A stretch of DNA of 46,938 bases, from contig CACGZX010000004.1 in the NCBI GenBank assembly GCA_902577625.1, positions 1 to 46,938 of the forward strand, given 5' to 3'. Within the stretch, counting starts at the first letter, position 1, and every line of letters starts with the position of its first letter. The notes beneath the pieces were generated by a model. The model was not told the origin of the DNA and did no database searches. It was given only the letters and a program-made list of their open reading frames with translations. The DNA comes from an uncultured Pelagibacteraceae bacterium (lineage in GTDB: Bacteria > Pseudomonadota > Alphaproteobacteria > Pelagibacterales > Pelagibacteraceae). Positions 7,841 to 19,676 of the stretch are shown one piece after another. Both the position numbers and the translations under genes were made by a program.

Positions 7841-8608
7841 ATGAATAAACCAATAATTATTTCTGATTCAAATACTAAATCATTAAAGATTAAATCTTTT
7901 CTTTTAAAAAATCTAAAAAATTTATTATCTAAATCAAATGTAATAATTGTGATTGGTGGTGATGGTTTTATGCTTAAAACATTAAAGAAAAATAAAAGTT
8001 CATCAAAATATTTTTATGGAATAAATTCTGGAAATTATGGATTTCTAATGAATAAATTTTCAACAAAACATACTATAAAAAACTTTTCAAAAGCTAAAAT
8101 GATTACTATTTATCCCTTAGAATTGACTGTAAAAAATAAACAAGGATTAAAAAAAAAATCAATTGCAATTAATGAAGTTTCTATTCTAAGACAAAGCAGA
8201 CAGGCAGCATCTTTGTCAATCCAAACTGGTGCAAAAACAATAATTAAAAGACTAATTTCAGATGGAGTTTTAGTGTCAACACCAGCAGGCAGCACAGCTT
8301 ATAACTTATCAGTTCATGGTCCAATTTTAAGCTTACATTCCAAAAAACTTTCTATCTCACCAATAAGTGCATTTAGACCAAGAAGATGGAAAGGTAAAAT
8401 TATAAGTGATAAATCGATTGTGAAAATAAAAAATTTAAATCCTAAAAAAAGACCAATTAGTGCTGTAGCTGATAATTTAGAATTTAGAAATGCAAAAATT
8501 ATTACAATAAAAACTAATAAAAAAATAAAATTTAATTTACTTTATGATTCAAATAGAAGTCTTCAAAAAAAAATTAAAATAGAACAAATAAGAAGAGAAA
8601 CTTCTTAA
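7841..8608 (+). CDS. nadK: NAD kinase
   Basis: The enzyme phosphorylates NAD to NADP using ATP or polyphosphate and supplies NADPH for biosynthesis. The 255-residue sequence shows the GGDGFML motif (about residues 40-46), NSGNYGFLM (about 62-70), and the glycine-rich SDGVLVSTPAGSTAYNLS region that forms the NAD site. The length suits the short Gram-negative form. It starts 5 bp after tRNA-Leu and its stop codon directly touches the tRNA-Thr remnant at 8609. It is therefore the only host gene between two tRNA-targeted insertions. Confidence 0.94.
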   Translation: MNKPIIISDSNTKSLKIKSFLLKNLKNLLSKSNVIIVIGGDGFMLKTLKKNKSSSKYFYGINSGNYGFLMNKFSTKHTIKNFSKAKMITIYPLELTVKNKQGLKKKSIAINEVSILRQSRQAASLSIQTGAKTIIKRLISDGVLVSTPAGSTAYNLSVHGPILSLHSKKLSISPISAFRPRRWKGKIISDKSIVKIKNLNPKKRPISAVADNLEFRNAKIITIKTNKKIKFNLLYDSNRSLQKKIKIEQIRRETS

Positions 8609-8662
8609 TGGTGCCCCCGCACGGATTCGAACCGCGGACCTATTGATTACAAATCAATTGCT
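8609..8662 (-). pseudogene. tRNA-Thr 3' fragment (displaced att-like repeat)
   Basis: These 54 bp are identical to 10275-10328, the 3' 54 bases of the intact tRNA-Thr from the anticodon arm through the CCA end, on the minus strand. The 5' part (acceptor 5' strand, most of the D arm) is missing. This is the usual scar of integration into a tRNA 3' end. It starts right after the nadK stop. Confidence 0.92.
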
Positions 8663-8683
8663 AAAGTTTAAAAAAACATTTGT

Positions 8684-8736
8684 TTGCAACAATAATCTTG
8701 ACATATTTATATCTTGGCAACAATCTGGCAACAATG
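8684..8736 (+). repeat. Left iterons of the tRNA-Thr insertion
   Basis: TTGCAACAAT (8684-8693) is followed by TGGCAACAATC (8715-8725) and TGGCAACAATG (8726-8736), the last two in exact 11-bp tandem. Related units occur at 10187-10221 in the same orientation. They lie upstream of the small membrane protein gene and may also affect its expression. Confidence 0.75.
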
Positions 8737-8752
8737 TTATTGTTTATATAGT

Positions 8753-8935
8753 ATGATCAAACTTTTGGACTCCAAATTTATTCCGTTAATACTATTTGTA
8801 ATTTTAGTACTTATAAATTTAGATATGTATTTTAATTCAGGTTCAGTAACAGGTTTGCAAATGGAGGGTTTTGTACTGCCAGGGGCAACAATAATAGCAT
8901 TTATATTTGCAGTAAAAACTTTTTTTAAAAAATGA
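8753..8935 (+). CDS. Small two-helix membrane protein
   Basis: This 60-residue protein is not recognised. It contains two hydrophobic segments, FIPLILFVILVLINL near the start and GATIIAFIFAVKTFF near the end, joined by a short polar loop, so it is likely an inner-membrane hairpin. I chose the ATG at 8753; a TTG at 8714 in the same frame lies within the repeat array and would add a non-hydrophobic leader. Its stop overlaps the start of the protease gene by 4 bp (ATGA), so the two are probably translationally coupled. It could anchor, regulate or protect against the protease; this is inference. Confidence 0.65.
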   Translation: MIKLLDSKFIPLILFVILVLINLDMYFNSGSVTGLQMEGFVLPGATIIAFIFAVKTFFKK

Positions 8936-10167
8936 AAAAATTTTTACCAATCATTACTCTAAGTCTTGCAATATTTTTTACAAATATAGGTTATAGTAAA
9001 GAGACAAGAGACATTCTTATAGATTGTTCTGGTGAAGAAAAAGTCGTAGGTGGTTTGAAGGGAACAAAATACAGTAATTACTTTCAAACATATAGAATTA
9101 CAATTGCAGAATCTTCTAAAATAAAAAAACCATATATCCGATCAATTAAAATAGAAGACACCGATAGTTGGTGGAAAAGACCAACATATAAAATATATAG
9201 TTCTAATTCAATTAATTACAAAGAATTTAAAGCAAACTTTGATAATAAAAATTTTGAATCAATAAAATACCAAGCATCTAATTATAAAGTCGGCGACATT
9301 CAGATAGTAAAATATAATGAACGTATAAATTTAAGGACACAAAGAATGTACGCTTATATTGAATTGAAAAGTCCATCTATAGGGACAAGAATTATTGTTT
9401 TATCTGGAAAATGCAGAGGATCAAAAGAGCTATATGCAAAAATTAACGAACTTACTAAACCCGATGGTCCAAATATTAAAGATGACGAGGTAGTTGCTGC
9501 AGCATCAGGAACTGGTTTTTTTGTATCTAGACAAGGACACATTATTACAAACCATCACGTAATTGATGGTTGTTCAGTAGTAAAACCAGTGATTGGTGGC
9601 AAAGAATATGATTCAAAAATAATTGCTGTAGATAAAGTTAATGATTTAGCTATTTTAAAATCAAATATAACACCCACTAAAGTTTATTCAGTATCTGATG
9701 AAGATGGACAACTTTTAGAGGAAGTAATTGTTGCGGGTTATCCATTAGGAAAAAAAATTAGTGCAGCAATAAAAGCAACAAGTGGTACAGTAACTGCTTT
9801 GGCAGGTCTTGGAGATAATTATGCAGAGTTTCAAACAGATGCAGCTTTGAACTCTGGTAATAGTGGCGGTCCGATTATAAATGAATTTGGAAACGTTATA
9901 GGAGTTGCAGTTTCAAAAATTCAACAAGAAGGGGTAGAGAGTTTTAATTTTGGAATTAAATCTTCAGTATTAAAAATATTTGCAAATGCTAATGGTATTA
10001 AATTTTTACCACCAAACAGAAGAGAAATGAAAAAGAAAGATCTTGGAAAATTAATAACTGAAGGAACAGTTTATTTAGATTGCTGGATGACCGGTAAGCA
10101 GATCAAAAAAATAATTGCTTCAAACCAAAAATCTCAAAAAGCTTTCTATAGTGAGTTTATAAAATAA
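8932..10167 (+). CDS. Exported trypsin-like serine protease
   Basis: The 411-residue protein begins with a signal peptide (MKKFLPIITLSLAIFFTNIG). Residues about 25-185 form an unrecognised N-terminal domain with Cys32 and Cys161, which could form a disulphide in the periplasm. The protease domain has His209 in ITNHHVI, Asp238 in VNDLAILK and Ser311 in SGNSGGPI, a complete trypsin-2-type triad. There is no PDZ domain. The C-terminal 70 residues are basic and unassigned. It is the main cargo of the tRNA-Thr insertion and is coupled to a small membrane protein. It differs from the protease at 2832-4034, which has Asp-rich repeats instead. Confidence 0.88.
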   Translation: MKKFLPIITLSLAIFFTNIGYSKETRDILIDCSGEEKVVGGLKGTKYSNYFQTYRITIAESSKIKKPYIRSIKIEDTDSWWKRPTYKIYSSNSINYKEFKANFDNKNFESIKYQASNYKVGDIQIVKYNERINLRTQRMYAYIELKSPSIGTRIIVLSGKCRGSKELYAKINELTKPDGPNIKDDEVVAAASGTGFFVSRQGHIITNHHVIDGCSVVKPVIGGKEYDSKIIAVDKVNDLAILKSNITPTKVYSVSDEDGQLLEEVIVAGYPLGKKISAAIKATSGTVTALAGLGDNYAEFQTDAALNSGNSGGPIINEFGNVIGVAVSKIQQEGVESFNFGIKSSVLKIFANANGIKFLPPNRREMKKKDLGKLITEGTVYLDCWMTGKQIKKIIASNQKSQKAFYSEFIK

Positions 10168-10186
10168 ATCTAAACGACTACTTGAT

Positions 10187-10221
10187 TTGACAACAATCTT
10201 GCAACAATCCTGCAACACTAA
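10187..10221 (+). repeat. Right iterons of the tRNA-Thr insertion
   Basis: TGACAACAATCT, TGCAACAATCC and TGCAACACTAA follow one another at 12 and 11 bp, 20 bp after the protease stop. They match the left array at 8684-8736 in sequence and orientation. Confidence 0.75.
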
Positions 10222-10274
10222 TTGTCGTAAAATCATATTTTGCATAAATAATTTTGATTAAAAAGTAAGTGAAG

Positions 10275-10328
10275 TGGTGCCCCCGCACGGATTCGAACCG
10301 CGGACCTATTGATTACAAATCAATTGCT
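10275..10328 (-). repeat. Right 54-bp att-like repeat inside the intact tRNA-Thr
   Basis: This segment is identical to 8609-8662. It begins exactly at the encoded CCA end and stops just past the anticodon arm. It forms the 3' part of the functional tRNA. Confidence 0.92.
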
Positions 10329-10350
10329 CTACCAGCTGAGCTACAAGGGC
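10275..10350 (-). tRNA. tRNA-Thr(UGU)
   Basis: On the minus strand the 76-base gene has acceptor stem GCCCTTG / CGGGGGC with G-U pairs, a D arm, an anticodon stem ATTGA/TCAAT with loop TTTGTAA (anticodon UGU), a T arm with GGTTCGAATCC, and encoded CCA. It reads ACA. The 3' 54 bases were probably supplied by the adjacent insertion. Confidence 0.97.
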
Positions 10351-10388
10351 TTGATGAATATTTATTAATTTTCTTTAGACTAATCAAG

Positions 10389-11126
10389 TTATTTTTTTCT
10401 TTTCATTATATGATGAAACACAATAGCTGCACTATTTGATATATTTAAGCTTTCAATATTTTGATTTATTTCTATTTTAACTAAAAAGTCAGAATATTTT
10501 TCTGTATGTTTTTTAATACCATAACCTTCAGAGCCAAAAAGAAGAATATTATTTCCTTTCCAATCTACTTCAGTAAATTCTTTTTTACTTCTTGCATCAA
10601 AACCATAGACCCAAAAATTTTTTTCTCTCAGAAATTTTAAAGCTGTATTTATATTTGATACTTTAAAAATATTAACATGCTCCATACAACCACTTGCTGA
10701 TTTATACATTAATTTACTTTCATCTGGAAAATGTCTCTCTTTAACTATAATTCCATTTATTTTAAAAGATGCAGCATTTCTAATTATAGATCCAATATTT
10801 CTTGGATCGGTTACTTCATCCAAACACGCAAAAGTTAAATCTGATTTATTTTTAATGTACTCTTTTAGACTTAAATTATCTAAATGCTCAACTTCTGCTA
10901 CATATCCTTGATGAAGAATACCCTCATTTCCTGAATATTTATCTAATTCTTTTTTATTTCTAAAATAAACTTTAACATCTTTAATTAAATTTTTTTTTGG
11001 ACTCTCTCTATGAATATTTTTCTTACTCTCTTCCGTTAAAAATACTCTTAAAACTTTACGGTTAGGGTTTTTTAAAGCTTCTAATACCGCATGTTTACCA
11101 ACTATAAAAAATGACCTTTTATTCAT
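10389..11126 (-). CDS. rlmB: 23S rRNA (guanosine-2'-O-)-methyltransferase RlmB-like (SpoU/TrmH family)
   Basis: This SPOUT-family enzyme uses SAM to methylate a ribose, most likely of G2251 in the 23S rRNA P-loop. The substrate-binding domain starts at FFIVGKHAVLEALKN. The catalytic domain shows the three TrmH motifs: DPRNIGSIIRNA, LLFGSEGYGI and IESLNISNSAAIVFHH. I prefer the ATG at 11126; a GTG at 11168 in the same frame would add 14 basic residues and cannot be excluded. It is divergent from the tRNA-Tyr unit. RlmB and the closely related TrmH-type proteins are hard to separate by motif alone. Confidence 0.85.
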   Translation of the reverse strand: MNKRSFFIVGKHAVLEALKNPNRKVLRVFLTEESKKNIHRESPKKNLIKDVKVYFRNKKELDKYSGNEGILHQGYVAEVEHLDNLSLKEYIKNKSDLTFACLDEVTDPRNIGSIIRNAASFKINGIIVKERHFPDESKLMYKSASGCMEHVNIFKVSNINTALKFLREKNFWVYGFDARSKKEFTEVDWKGNNILLFGSEGYGIKKHTEKYSDFLVKIEINQNIESLNISNSAAIVFHHIMKRKK

Positions 11127-11178
11127 AAATTTTATTGTTTTTATACGTTTTTTTACTTGTTTTCTCACTATTTCTCGT

Positions 11179-11194
11179 ATTGCATTTATGCAAT
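11179..11194. promoter_or_regulatory. Perfect palindrome overlapping the tRNA-Tyr promoter
   Basis: ATTGCAT-TT-ATGCAAT is a 7-bp perfect inverted repeat with a 2-bp centre. It lies between divergent rlmB and tRNA-Tyr and covers the proposed -35 box. It could be an operator, but no regulator can be named. Confidence 0.45.
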
Positions 11195-11207
11195 AAAAAT
11201 ATATAAA
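11180..11207 (+). promoter_or_regulatory. Promoter of the tRNA-Tyr / tRNA-Gly / tuf unit
   Basis: TTGCAT and TATAAA are separated by 16 bp and lie about 50 bp before tRNA-Tyr. This is the best sigma-70-like match in the intergenic space. Confidence 0.55.
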
Positions 11208-11236
11208 CCGCTTGTTGTTTAAAGCTTAATTGAACA

Positions 11237-11252
11237 AGGGGACGCTTCCCCT
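11237..11252 (+). other. GC-rich hairpin in the tRNA-Tyr leader
   Basis: AGGGG-ACGCTT-CCCCT forms a 5-bp stem 7 bases before tRNA-Tyr. Such GC content stands out in this AT-rich region. No T tract follows, so it is not a classic terminator; a 5' processing signal is possible. Confidence 0.45.
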
Positions 11253-11259
11253 GCGAAAA

Positions 11260-11345
<86 letters not shown>

Positions 11346-11387
11346 TTCAATATAGTTTTATATAACATTGGAGTGAACTTGGGTGAT

Positions 11388-11461
11388 GCGGGTGTAGTTC
11401 AATGGTAGAACGCTAGCCTTCCAAGCTGGATGTAAGGGTTCGATTCCCTTTACCCGCTCCA
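11388..11461 (+). tRNA. tRNA-Gly(UCC)
   Basis: The 74-base gene has acceptor stem GCGGGTG / TACCCGC, anticodon loop CTTCCAA (anticodon UCC), T arm GGTTCGATTCC and encoded CCA. It lies 42 bp after tRNA-Tyr and 42 bp before tuf, probably in one transcript. Confidence 0.97.
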
Positions 11462-11503
11462 AGAATTATTAATAAAAAAAAAAGGAAAAAAGGTAAAAAT
11501 ATA

Positions 11504-12694
11504 ATGTCGAAAGAAAAGTTTGTAAGAAATAAACCGCACTGTAACATTGGTACAATCGGTCACGTCGATCACGGTAAAACAACTTTAACGGCCGCTATAA
11601 CTAAAGTTCTATCTGAAAGTGGTGGTGCGAATTTTGTTGCTTATGATCAAATAGATAAAGCTCCTGAAGAAAAGGAAAGAGGAATTACAATTTCAACAGC
11701 GCACGTAGAATATGAAACTGAAAAAAGACACTACGCACACGTTGATTGCCCAGGCCATGCTGACTATGTGAAAAATATGATCACTGGAGCAGCTCAAATG
11801 GATGGCGCAATCCTAGTTGTTAACGCTGCCGATGGACCAATGCCTCAAACAAGAGAACATATTCTTTTGGCAAGACAAGTTGGTGTACCAGCAATTGTTG
11901 TTTACCTTAATAAAGTTGATCAAGTTCAAGATAAAGAATTGATTGATTTAGTTGAAGAAGAAATTAAAGAATTGTTAACTTCATATAAATTTCCAGGAGA
12001 CAAAACACCAATTATAAAAGGATCAGCACTAGCTGCAGTTGAAGGAAAAGATGAAGCAATCGGTAAAAATTCAATTATGGAATTAATGAAAGCTGTTGAC
12101 GAACATATTCCTCAACCGGATAGACCAAAAGATAAGCCTTTTTTAATGCCTGTTGAAGATGTTTTTTCAATCTCTGGAAGAGGAACAGTTGTTACTGGAA
12201 GAGTTGAATCTGGAGTAATTAAAACTGGTGAAGAAATTGAAATAGTTGGTATTAGAGATACAAAAAAATCAGTATGTACTGGAGTAGAAATGTTTAGAAA
12301 ACTTCTAGACACTGGTGAAGCAGGGGACAATATTGGAGCGCTATTAAGAGGTGTAGAAAGAGATGATGTTGAAAGAGGTCAGGTACTGTGTAAACCTGGG
12401 TCTATTACACCACACACTAAATTTGAAGCTCAAGCATATGTTCTTAAAAAAGAAGAAGGTGGAAGACATACTCCGTTCTTTACTAAGTATAGACCTCAGT
12501 TTTATTTTAGAACTACAGACGTAACTGGAGAAGTAGAATTGCCGTCAGGTACTGAAATGGTAATGCCAGGTGATGATGCTAAATTTACTGTTAAACTAAT
12601 TACACCAATCGCAATGAGTGAAAAATTAAATTTTGCCATTAGAGAAGGTGGAAGAACTGTAGGAGCTGGAGTAGTAACTAAGATTATAGAGTAA
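11504..12694 (+). CDS. tuf: Elongation factor Tu
   Basis: EF-Tu delivers aminoacyl-tRNA to the ribosomal A site with GTP. The 396-residue protein has [10 protein letters not shown] (P loop), the switch-I region [22 protein letters not shown] and NKVD, followed by the two beta-barrel domains, and ends in a typical VGAGVVTKI. An AAGG-rich stretch precedes the start. It lies between tRNA-Gly and tRNA-Trp, the tufB-type location. No tuf lies after fusA in the str operon here, so this may be the genome's only copy. Confidence 0.99.
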   Translation: MSKEKFVRNKPHCNIGTIGHVDHGKTTLTAAITKVLSESGGANFVAYDQIDKAPEEKERGITISTAHVEYETEKRHYAHVDCPGHADYVKNMITGAAQMDGAILVVNAADGPMPQTREHILLARQVGVPAIVVYLNKVDQVQDKELIDLVEEEIKELLTSYKFPGDKTPIIKGSALAAVEGKDEAIGKNSIMELMKAVDEHIPQPDRPKDKPFLMPVEDVFSISGRGTVVTGRVESGVIKTGEEIEIVGIRDTKKSVCTGVEMFRKLLDTGEAGDNIGALLRGVERDDVERGQVLCKPGSITPHTKFEAQAYVLKKEEGGRHTPFFTKYRPQFYFRTTDVTGEVELPSGTEMVMPGDDAKFTVKLITPIAMSEKLNFAIREGGRTVGAGVVTKIIE

Positions 12695-12702
12695 GCTCCC
12701 AT

Positions 12703-12778
12703 AGGAGTGTAGCTCAATTGGTAGAGCGCCGGTCTCCAAAACCGGAGGTTGGGGGTTCGATTCCCTCCGCTCCTGCCA
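12703..12778 (+). tRNA. tRNA-Trp(CCA)
   Basis: The 76-base gene has acceptor stem AGGAGTG / CGCTCCT, anticodon loop CTCCAAA (anticodon CCA), T arm GGTTCGATTCC and encoded CCA. It lies 8 bp after tuf and 20 bp before secE, so it is likely cut out of a tuf-secE-nusG transcript. Confidence 0.97.
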
Positions 12779-12798
12779 AAAAATAAAGTTATAAATAT

Positions 12799-12990
12799 AT
12801 GAAAAATCCTTTAAAATTTATACAAGAGGTTAAACAAGAAGCTTTTAAAGTTACATGGCCAACAGGCAAGGAAACCTTACAAGGTACTCTAATGGTTATT
12901 GCAATGGCTATCGTTGCTTCTTTGTTTTTTTTACTTTTAGATCAATTTTTAAAGTTTTTTTTAGAATTAGTTTTAAAGATCAGTTTATAG
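12799..12990 (+). CDS. secE: Preprotein translocase subunit SecE
   Basis: SecE is the small clamp subunit of the SecYEG channel in the inner membrane. The 63-residue form has the amphipathic helix FIQEVKQEAFKVTWPTGKET, with the conserved K-TWP signature, followed by one transmembrane helix. This single-helix form is the usual one outside the enteric bacteria. It sits between tRNA-Trp and nusG, 3 bp before nusG, the standard order. Its partner SecY is encoded at 35663. Confidence 0.95.
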   Translation: MKNPLKFIQEVKQEAFKVTWPTGKETLQGTLMVIAMAIVASLFFLLLDQFLKFFLELVLKISL

Positions 12991-12993
12991 GTT

Positions 12994-13524
12994 ATGAAAA
13001 ATTGGTATATAGTTCAGTCACATTCAAGTTTTGAGAATAAAGTTGCTCAATTAATTAAGGAAGAAGCTGAAAAAGCAAAAATAGCTGAAAAAATTGAAGA
13101 AATAATAGTACCTACCCATGATGTTACAGAAGTAAAAAGAGGTAAGAGAGTTCAAAGAAAAAGGAAATATTTCCCGGGTTATGTTTTGATTAAATCTGAA
13201 ATGGATAATGATTTATATCATATGATTAAAGGAATAAAAAAAGTAAGTGGTTTTCTTGGAACCAAAGGTATACCTGCGCCAGTATCTGATAAAGAAATAG
13301 AAAAAATTTTAGGTCAAATCAAAGACGGTGTTGCCCAACCAAAATCAAGTGTCGAATATTCAGTTGGTGAAAAAGTACAGGTTATTGATGGACCATTTGC
13401 ATCTTTTAGTGGTTTGGTTGAAGATATTGATGAAGAAAAATCTAGACTTAAGGTCTCAGTTTCTATATTTGGTAGACCAACACCAGTGGATTTAGAATAT
13501 AATCAAGTGGAGAAAGCAAGTTAA
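12994..13524 (+). CDS. nusG: Transcription termination/antitermination factor NusG
   Basis: NusG binds RNA polymerase over the DNA cleft, suppresses pausing, and links it to Rho or to ribosomal protein S10. The 176-residue protein has an NGN domain beginning [15 protein letters not shown] and containing [14 protein letters not shown], then a C-terminal KOW domain with [17 protein letters not shown]. The length is typical. Its stop codon shares a base with the rplK start (TAATG), suggesting translational coupling. Confidence 0.97.
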   Translation: MKNWYIVQSHSSFENKVAQLIKEEAEKAKIAEKIEEIIVPTHDVTEVKRGKRVQRKRKYFPGYVLIKSEMDNDLYHMIKGIKKVSGFLGTKGIPAPVSDKEIEKILGQIKDGVAQPKSSVEYSVGEKVQVIDGPFASFSGLVEDIDEEKSRLKVSVSIFGRPTPVDLEYNQVEKAS

Positions 13525-13952
13525 TGGCTAAAAAAGAAATTAGTGGATACGTAAAATTACAAATAAAAGGGGGGCAAGCAAACCCCGCACCACCTGTTGG
13601 TCCTGCTTTAGGGCAAAGAGGAATAAATATTATGGATTTTTGTAAGGCTTTTAATGAAAAAACTAAAAAATTTATGGGTAAGCCAGTCCCTGTAGTTATC
13701 ACTGTTTATAAAGACAAAAAATTTGATTTTATAATCAAATCACCACCAGCATCACACTTTATAAAAGAAGCAGTAAAATTAAAAAGTGGATCTCAGGAAC
13801 CAGGAAGAAATATTGTTGCTTCAATTACTAAAAAACAATTAGAAGAAATTGCTAAACAAAAAATGTCAGATTTAAATGCTCATGATATAGATGAAGCTTC
13901 TAAAATTATTGCAGGTTCAGCAAGATCAATGGGTATAGAGGTAAAAGAGTAA
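13524..13952 (+). CDS. rplK: 50S ribosomal protein L11
   Basis: L11 forms the GTPase-associated centre of the 50S subunit together with L10 and L7/L12. The 142-residue protein has the N-terminal [20 protein letters not shown] motif, the thiostrepton-site proline-rich region, and the C-terminal RNA-binding domain ending [18 protein letters not shown]. It overlaps nusG and rplA by one base each (TAATG junctions). There is no intergenic room for a separate promoter. Confidence 0.98.
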   Translation: MAKKEISGYVKLQIKGGQANPAPPVGPALGQRGINIMDFCKAFNEKTKKFMGKPVPVVITVYKDKKFDFIIKSPPASHFIKEAVKLKSGSQEPGRNIVASITKKQLEEIAKQKMSDLNAHDIDEASKIIAGSARSMGIEVKE

Positions 13953-14641
13953 TGACCTCAAAAAGATATAAAAAATTACCAGAAAAAACAAAAGAATTAT
14001 CAGCAGAATTAATTGAAAAGTTAATACCAAACATAAAAAAAAATTGTACTACAAAATTTGATGAGTCTATAGATTTAAATTTACAAATAAATAATAAACA
14101 AAAAAAAAGTGAAATAAACTTAAGAACAGTAGTTAATCTTCCTTCTGGATCAGGTAAAAAAATTAAAATAGCTGTAGTCTGTGAAGATTCAAAATCTCAA
14201 ATAGCAAAAGATGCAGGTGCTGATATTGTGGGAGGCGATGAATTAATAGAAAAAATAAAGTCTGGAGATTTAAATTTTGAAAAATTAATTTGTACTCCAT
14301 CTATGATGATTAAATTATCTAAATTAGGTAAGATACTTGGACCAAAAGGTTTAATGCCAAATCCAAAATTAGGAACTGTTACAGATGATTTAAAAAAAGC
14401 TGTTTCAGATGCAAAACTAGGTCAAGCTGAAATTAAAAATGATAAAGATGGAAATATAGGATTAAGCCTTGGAAAAAAATCATTTCCCGATGACAAAGTA
14501 ATAAAAAATTTTATTGCAGTTCTTGATGTTTTGGAAAGAGAAAAAGGAAATCAAACAATTAAAGGGGATTTAATAAAAAGTGCATTTTTAACTTCAACAA
14601 TGGGAGTTTCGTATAAATTAAAATTACCTAAAAATATCTAA
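13952..14641 (+). CDS. rplA: 50S ribosomal protein L1
   Basis: L1 binds the mobile L1 stalk of 23S rRNA and helps release deacylated tRNA from the E site. The 229-residue protein contains the signature KILGPKGLMPNPKLGTVT and the later region GQAEIKNDKDGNIG. In many bacteria it represses its own rplKA mRNA. It is joined to rplK by a one-base overlap and lies 2 bp before rplJ, which leaves no space for an L10-type leader. Confidence 0.98.
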   Translation: MTSKRYKKLPEKTKELSAELIEKLIPNIKKNCTTKFDESIDLNLQINNKQKKSEINLRTVVNLPSGSGKKIKIAVVCEDSKSQIAKDAGADIVGGDELIEKIKSGDLNFEKLICTPSMMIKLSKLGKILGPKGLMPNPKLGTVTDDLKKAVSDAKLGQAEIKNDKDGNIGLSLGKKSFPDDKVIKNFIAVLDVLEREKGNQTIKGDLIKSAFLTSTMGVSYKLKLPKNI

Positions 14642-14643
14642 TT

Positions 14644-15153
14644 ATGATGAATAAAGAAAAAAAACAAAACTATATATCAGAAATGACAACTCAGTTTGAT
14701 AAGTCTGAAGCTGTAATTGTTGCACATTACCAAGGTTTAACTGTTAATCAATTAGATGAACTTCGTGAAAAAATGAGAGAGCATGGTATTATTTTTAAAA
14801 TAACTAAAAATAGAATTACAAAATTAGCCCTTGAAAAAACTAGATGCAAAGAATTATCAAATTTATTTACAGGACCAACAGCAGTAGCTTTATCGCAAGA
14901 TGCAATTACATCTGCAAAAATATTAACAAATTTTTCTAAGGAGAATAGTAACCTTAAGATTCTAGGTGGAATCATGGGCAACGACATTTTGGATGTTGCT
15001 GGGGTAAAAAATGTCGCTACTTTACCTTCTTTAGATGAAGCAAGGGCTAAAATTGTAGGAATATTGAGATCTCCAGCACAAAAAATCGCAAGTATTTTAC
15101 TTGCACCTGCCTCAAAAATCGCTATTTTGGCGCTGGAAAAATCAAAAAAATAA
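14644..15153 (+). CDS. rplJ: 50S ribosomal protein L10
   Basis: L10 is the base of the stalk that carries L7/L12 dimers and so recruits translation factors. The 169-residue protein has the expected N-terminal half (VIVAHYQGLTVNQLDELREK, FKITKNRITKLAL) and an alpha-helical C-terminal tail for L12 binding. Two adjacent ATG codons open the gene. It follows rplA by 2 bp instead of the few hundred bases that hold the autoregulatory L10 leader in many other bacteria. Confidence 0.97.
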   Translation: MMNKEKKQNYISEMTTQFDKSEAVIVAHYQGLTVNQLDELREKMREHGIIFKITKNRITKLALEKTRCKELSNLFTGPTAVALSQDAITSAKILTNFSKENSNLKILGGIMGNDILDVAGVKNVATLPSLDEARAKIVGILRSPAQKIASILLAPASKIAILALEKSKK

Positions 15154-15170
15154 CCTAGGGCAAATTTATT

Positions 15171-15539
15171 ATGGCAGATCTAAATAAAATTATAGATGAC
15201 TTATCGAGTTTAACTGTTGTAGAAGCTGCAGAACTTTCAAAACAACTAGAAGAAAAGTGGGGAGTAACAGCCGCGGCAGCAGTAGCAGCAGCACCAGCAG
15301 CAGCAGGGGCAGCACCAGCAGAAGAAAAAGACGATTACACAATTGTATTAGCAGCAGCTGGTGATAAAAAAATTAACGTAATTAAAGAAGTTAGAGCTAT
15401 TACTTCGCTTGGATTAAAAGAAGCTAAAGATTTAGTTGAAGGCGCACCAAAAGATTTAAAATCAGGTGTAAACAAAAAAGAAGCAGATGAGATTAAAGCT
15501 AAATTAGAAGCTGCAGGCGCTAAAGTAGAACTTAAGTAA
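15171..15539 (+). CDS. rplL: 50S ribosomal protein L7/L12
   Basis: This flexible stalk protein binds EF-Tu, EF-G and other GTPases. The 122-residue chain has the N-terminal dimerisation domain, an alanine-rich hinge (about residues 34-50) and the conserved C-terminal domain with [20 protein letters not shown]. It follows rplJ by 17 bp. A stem-loop lies between it and rpoB, where an attenuator or processing site is known in some bacteria; L12 is needed in several copies per ribosome, more than RNA polymerase. Confidence 0.98.
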   Translation: MADLNKIIDDLSSLTVVEAAELSKQLEEKWGVTAAAAVAAAPAAAGAAPAEEKDDYTIVLAAAGDKKINVIKEVRAITSLGLKEAKDLVEGAPKDLKSGVNKKEADEIKAKLEAAGAKVELK

Positions 15540-15556
15540 TAATAGAAAGAATTTTA

Positions 15557-15582
15557 ATTGTTGGTTTTGTTAAATCAACAAT
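15557..15582 (+). promoter_or_regulatory. rplL-rpoB intergenic stem-loop (possible attenuator or processing site)
   Basis: ATTGTTG (15557-15563) pairs perfectly with CAACAAT (15576-15582) around a 12-base loop, 8 bp before the rpoB start. No T tract follows. The position matches that of the rplL-rpoB attenuator and RNase III site known from E. coli. Confidence 0.5.
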
Positions 15583-15590
15583 AAACATAA

Positions 15591-19674
<4,084 letters not shown>

Positions 19675-19676
19675 TT

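Larger units (their letters stand above)
8663..10328. mobile_element. 1,666-bp insertion in tRNA-Thr(UGU) carrying a protease cassette
   Basis: The insert lies between two perfect 54-bp copies of the tRNA-Thr 3' half. The copy next to the tRNA 5' half rebuilds a functional gene. Both ends hold tandem units of about 11 bp related to TGGCAACAATC in the same orientation. The cargo is one small membrane protein and one exported protease, overlapping by 4 bp. No recombinase is present, so mobility, if any, must be supplied in trans. The identity of the 54-bp repeats may reflect tRNA constraint on one copy only, so a fairly recent event is suggested. Confidence 0.75.

Noticed and set aside
8609..8662. 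Second functional tRNA-Thr
   Set aside because: The 5' acceptor strand and most of the D arm are missing, so it cannot fold as a tRNA.
8714..8752. Upstream TTG start for the small membrane protein
   Set aside because: It lies inside the iteron array and adds a polar leader; the ATG at 8753 is better.
4035..10350. CRISPR array or prophage
   Set aside because: The direct repeats are tRNA fragments and 10-11 bp iterons without spacers of equal length; no phage structural, replication or integrase genes are present.
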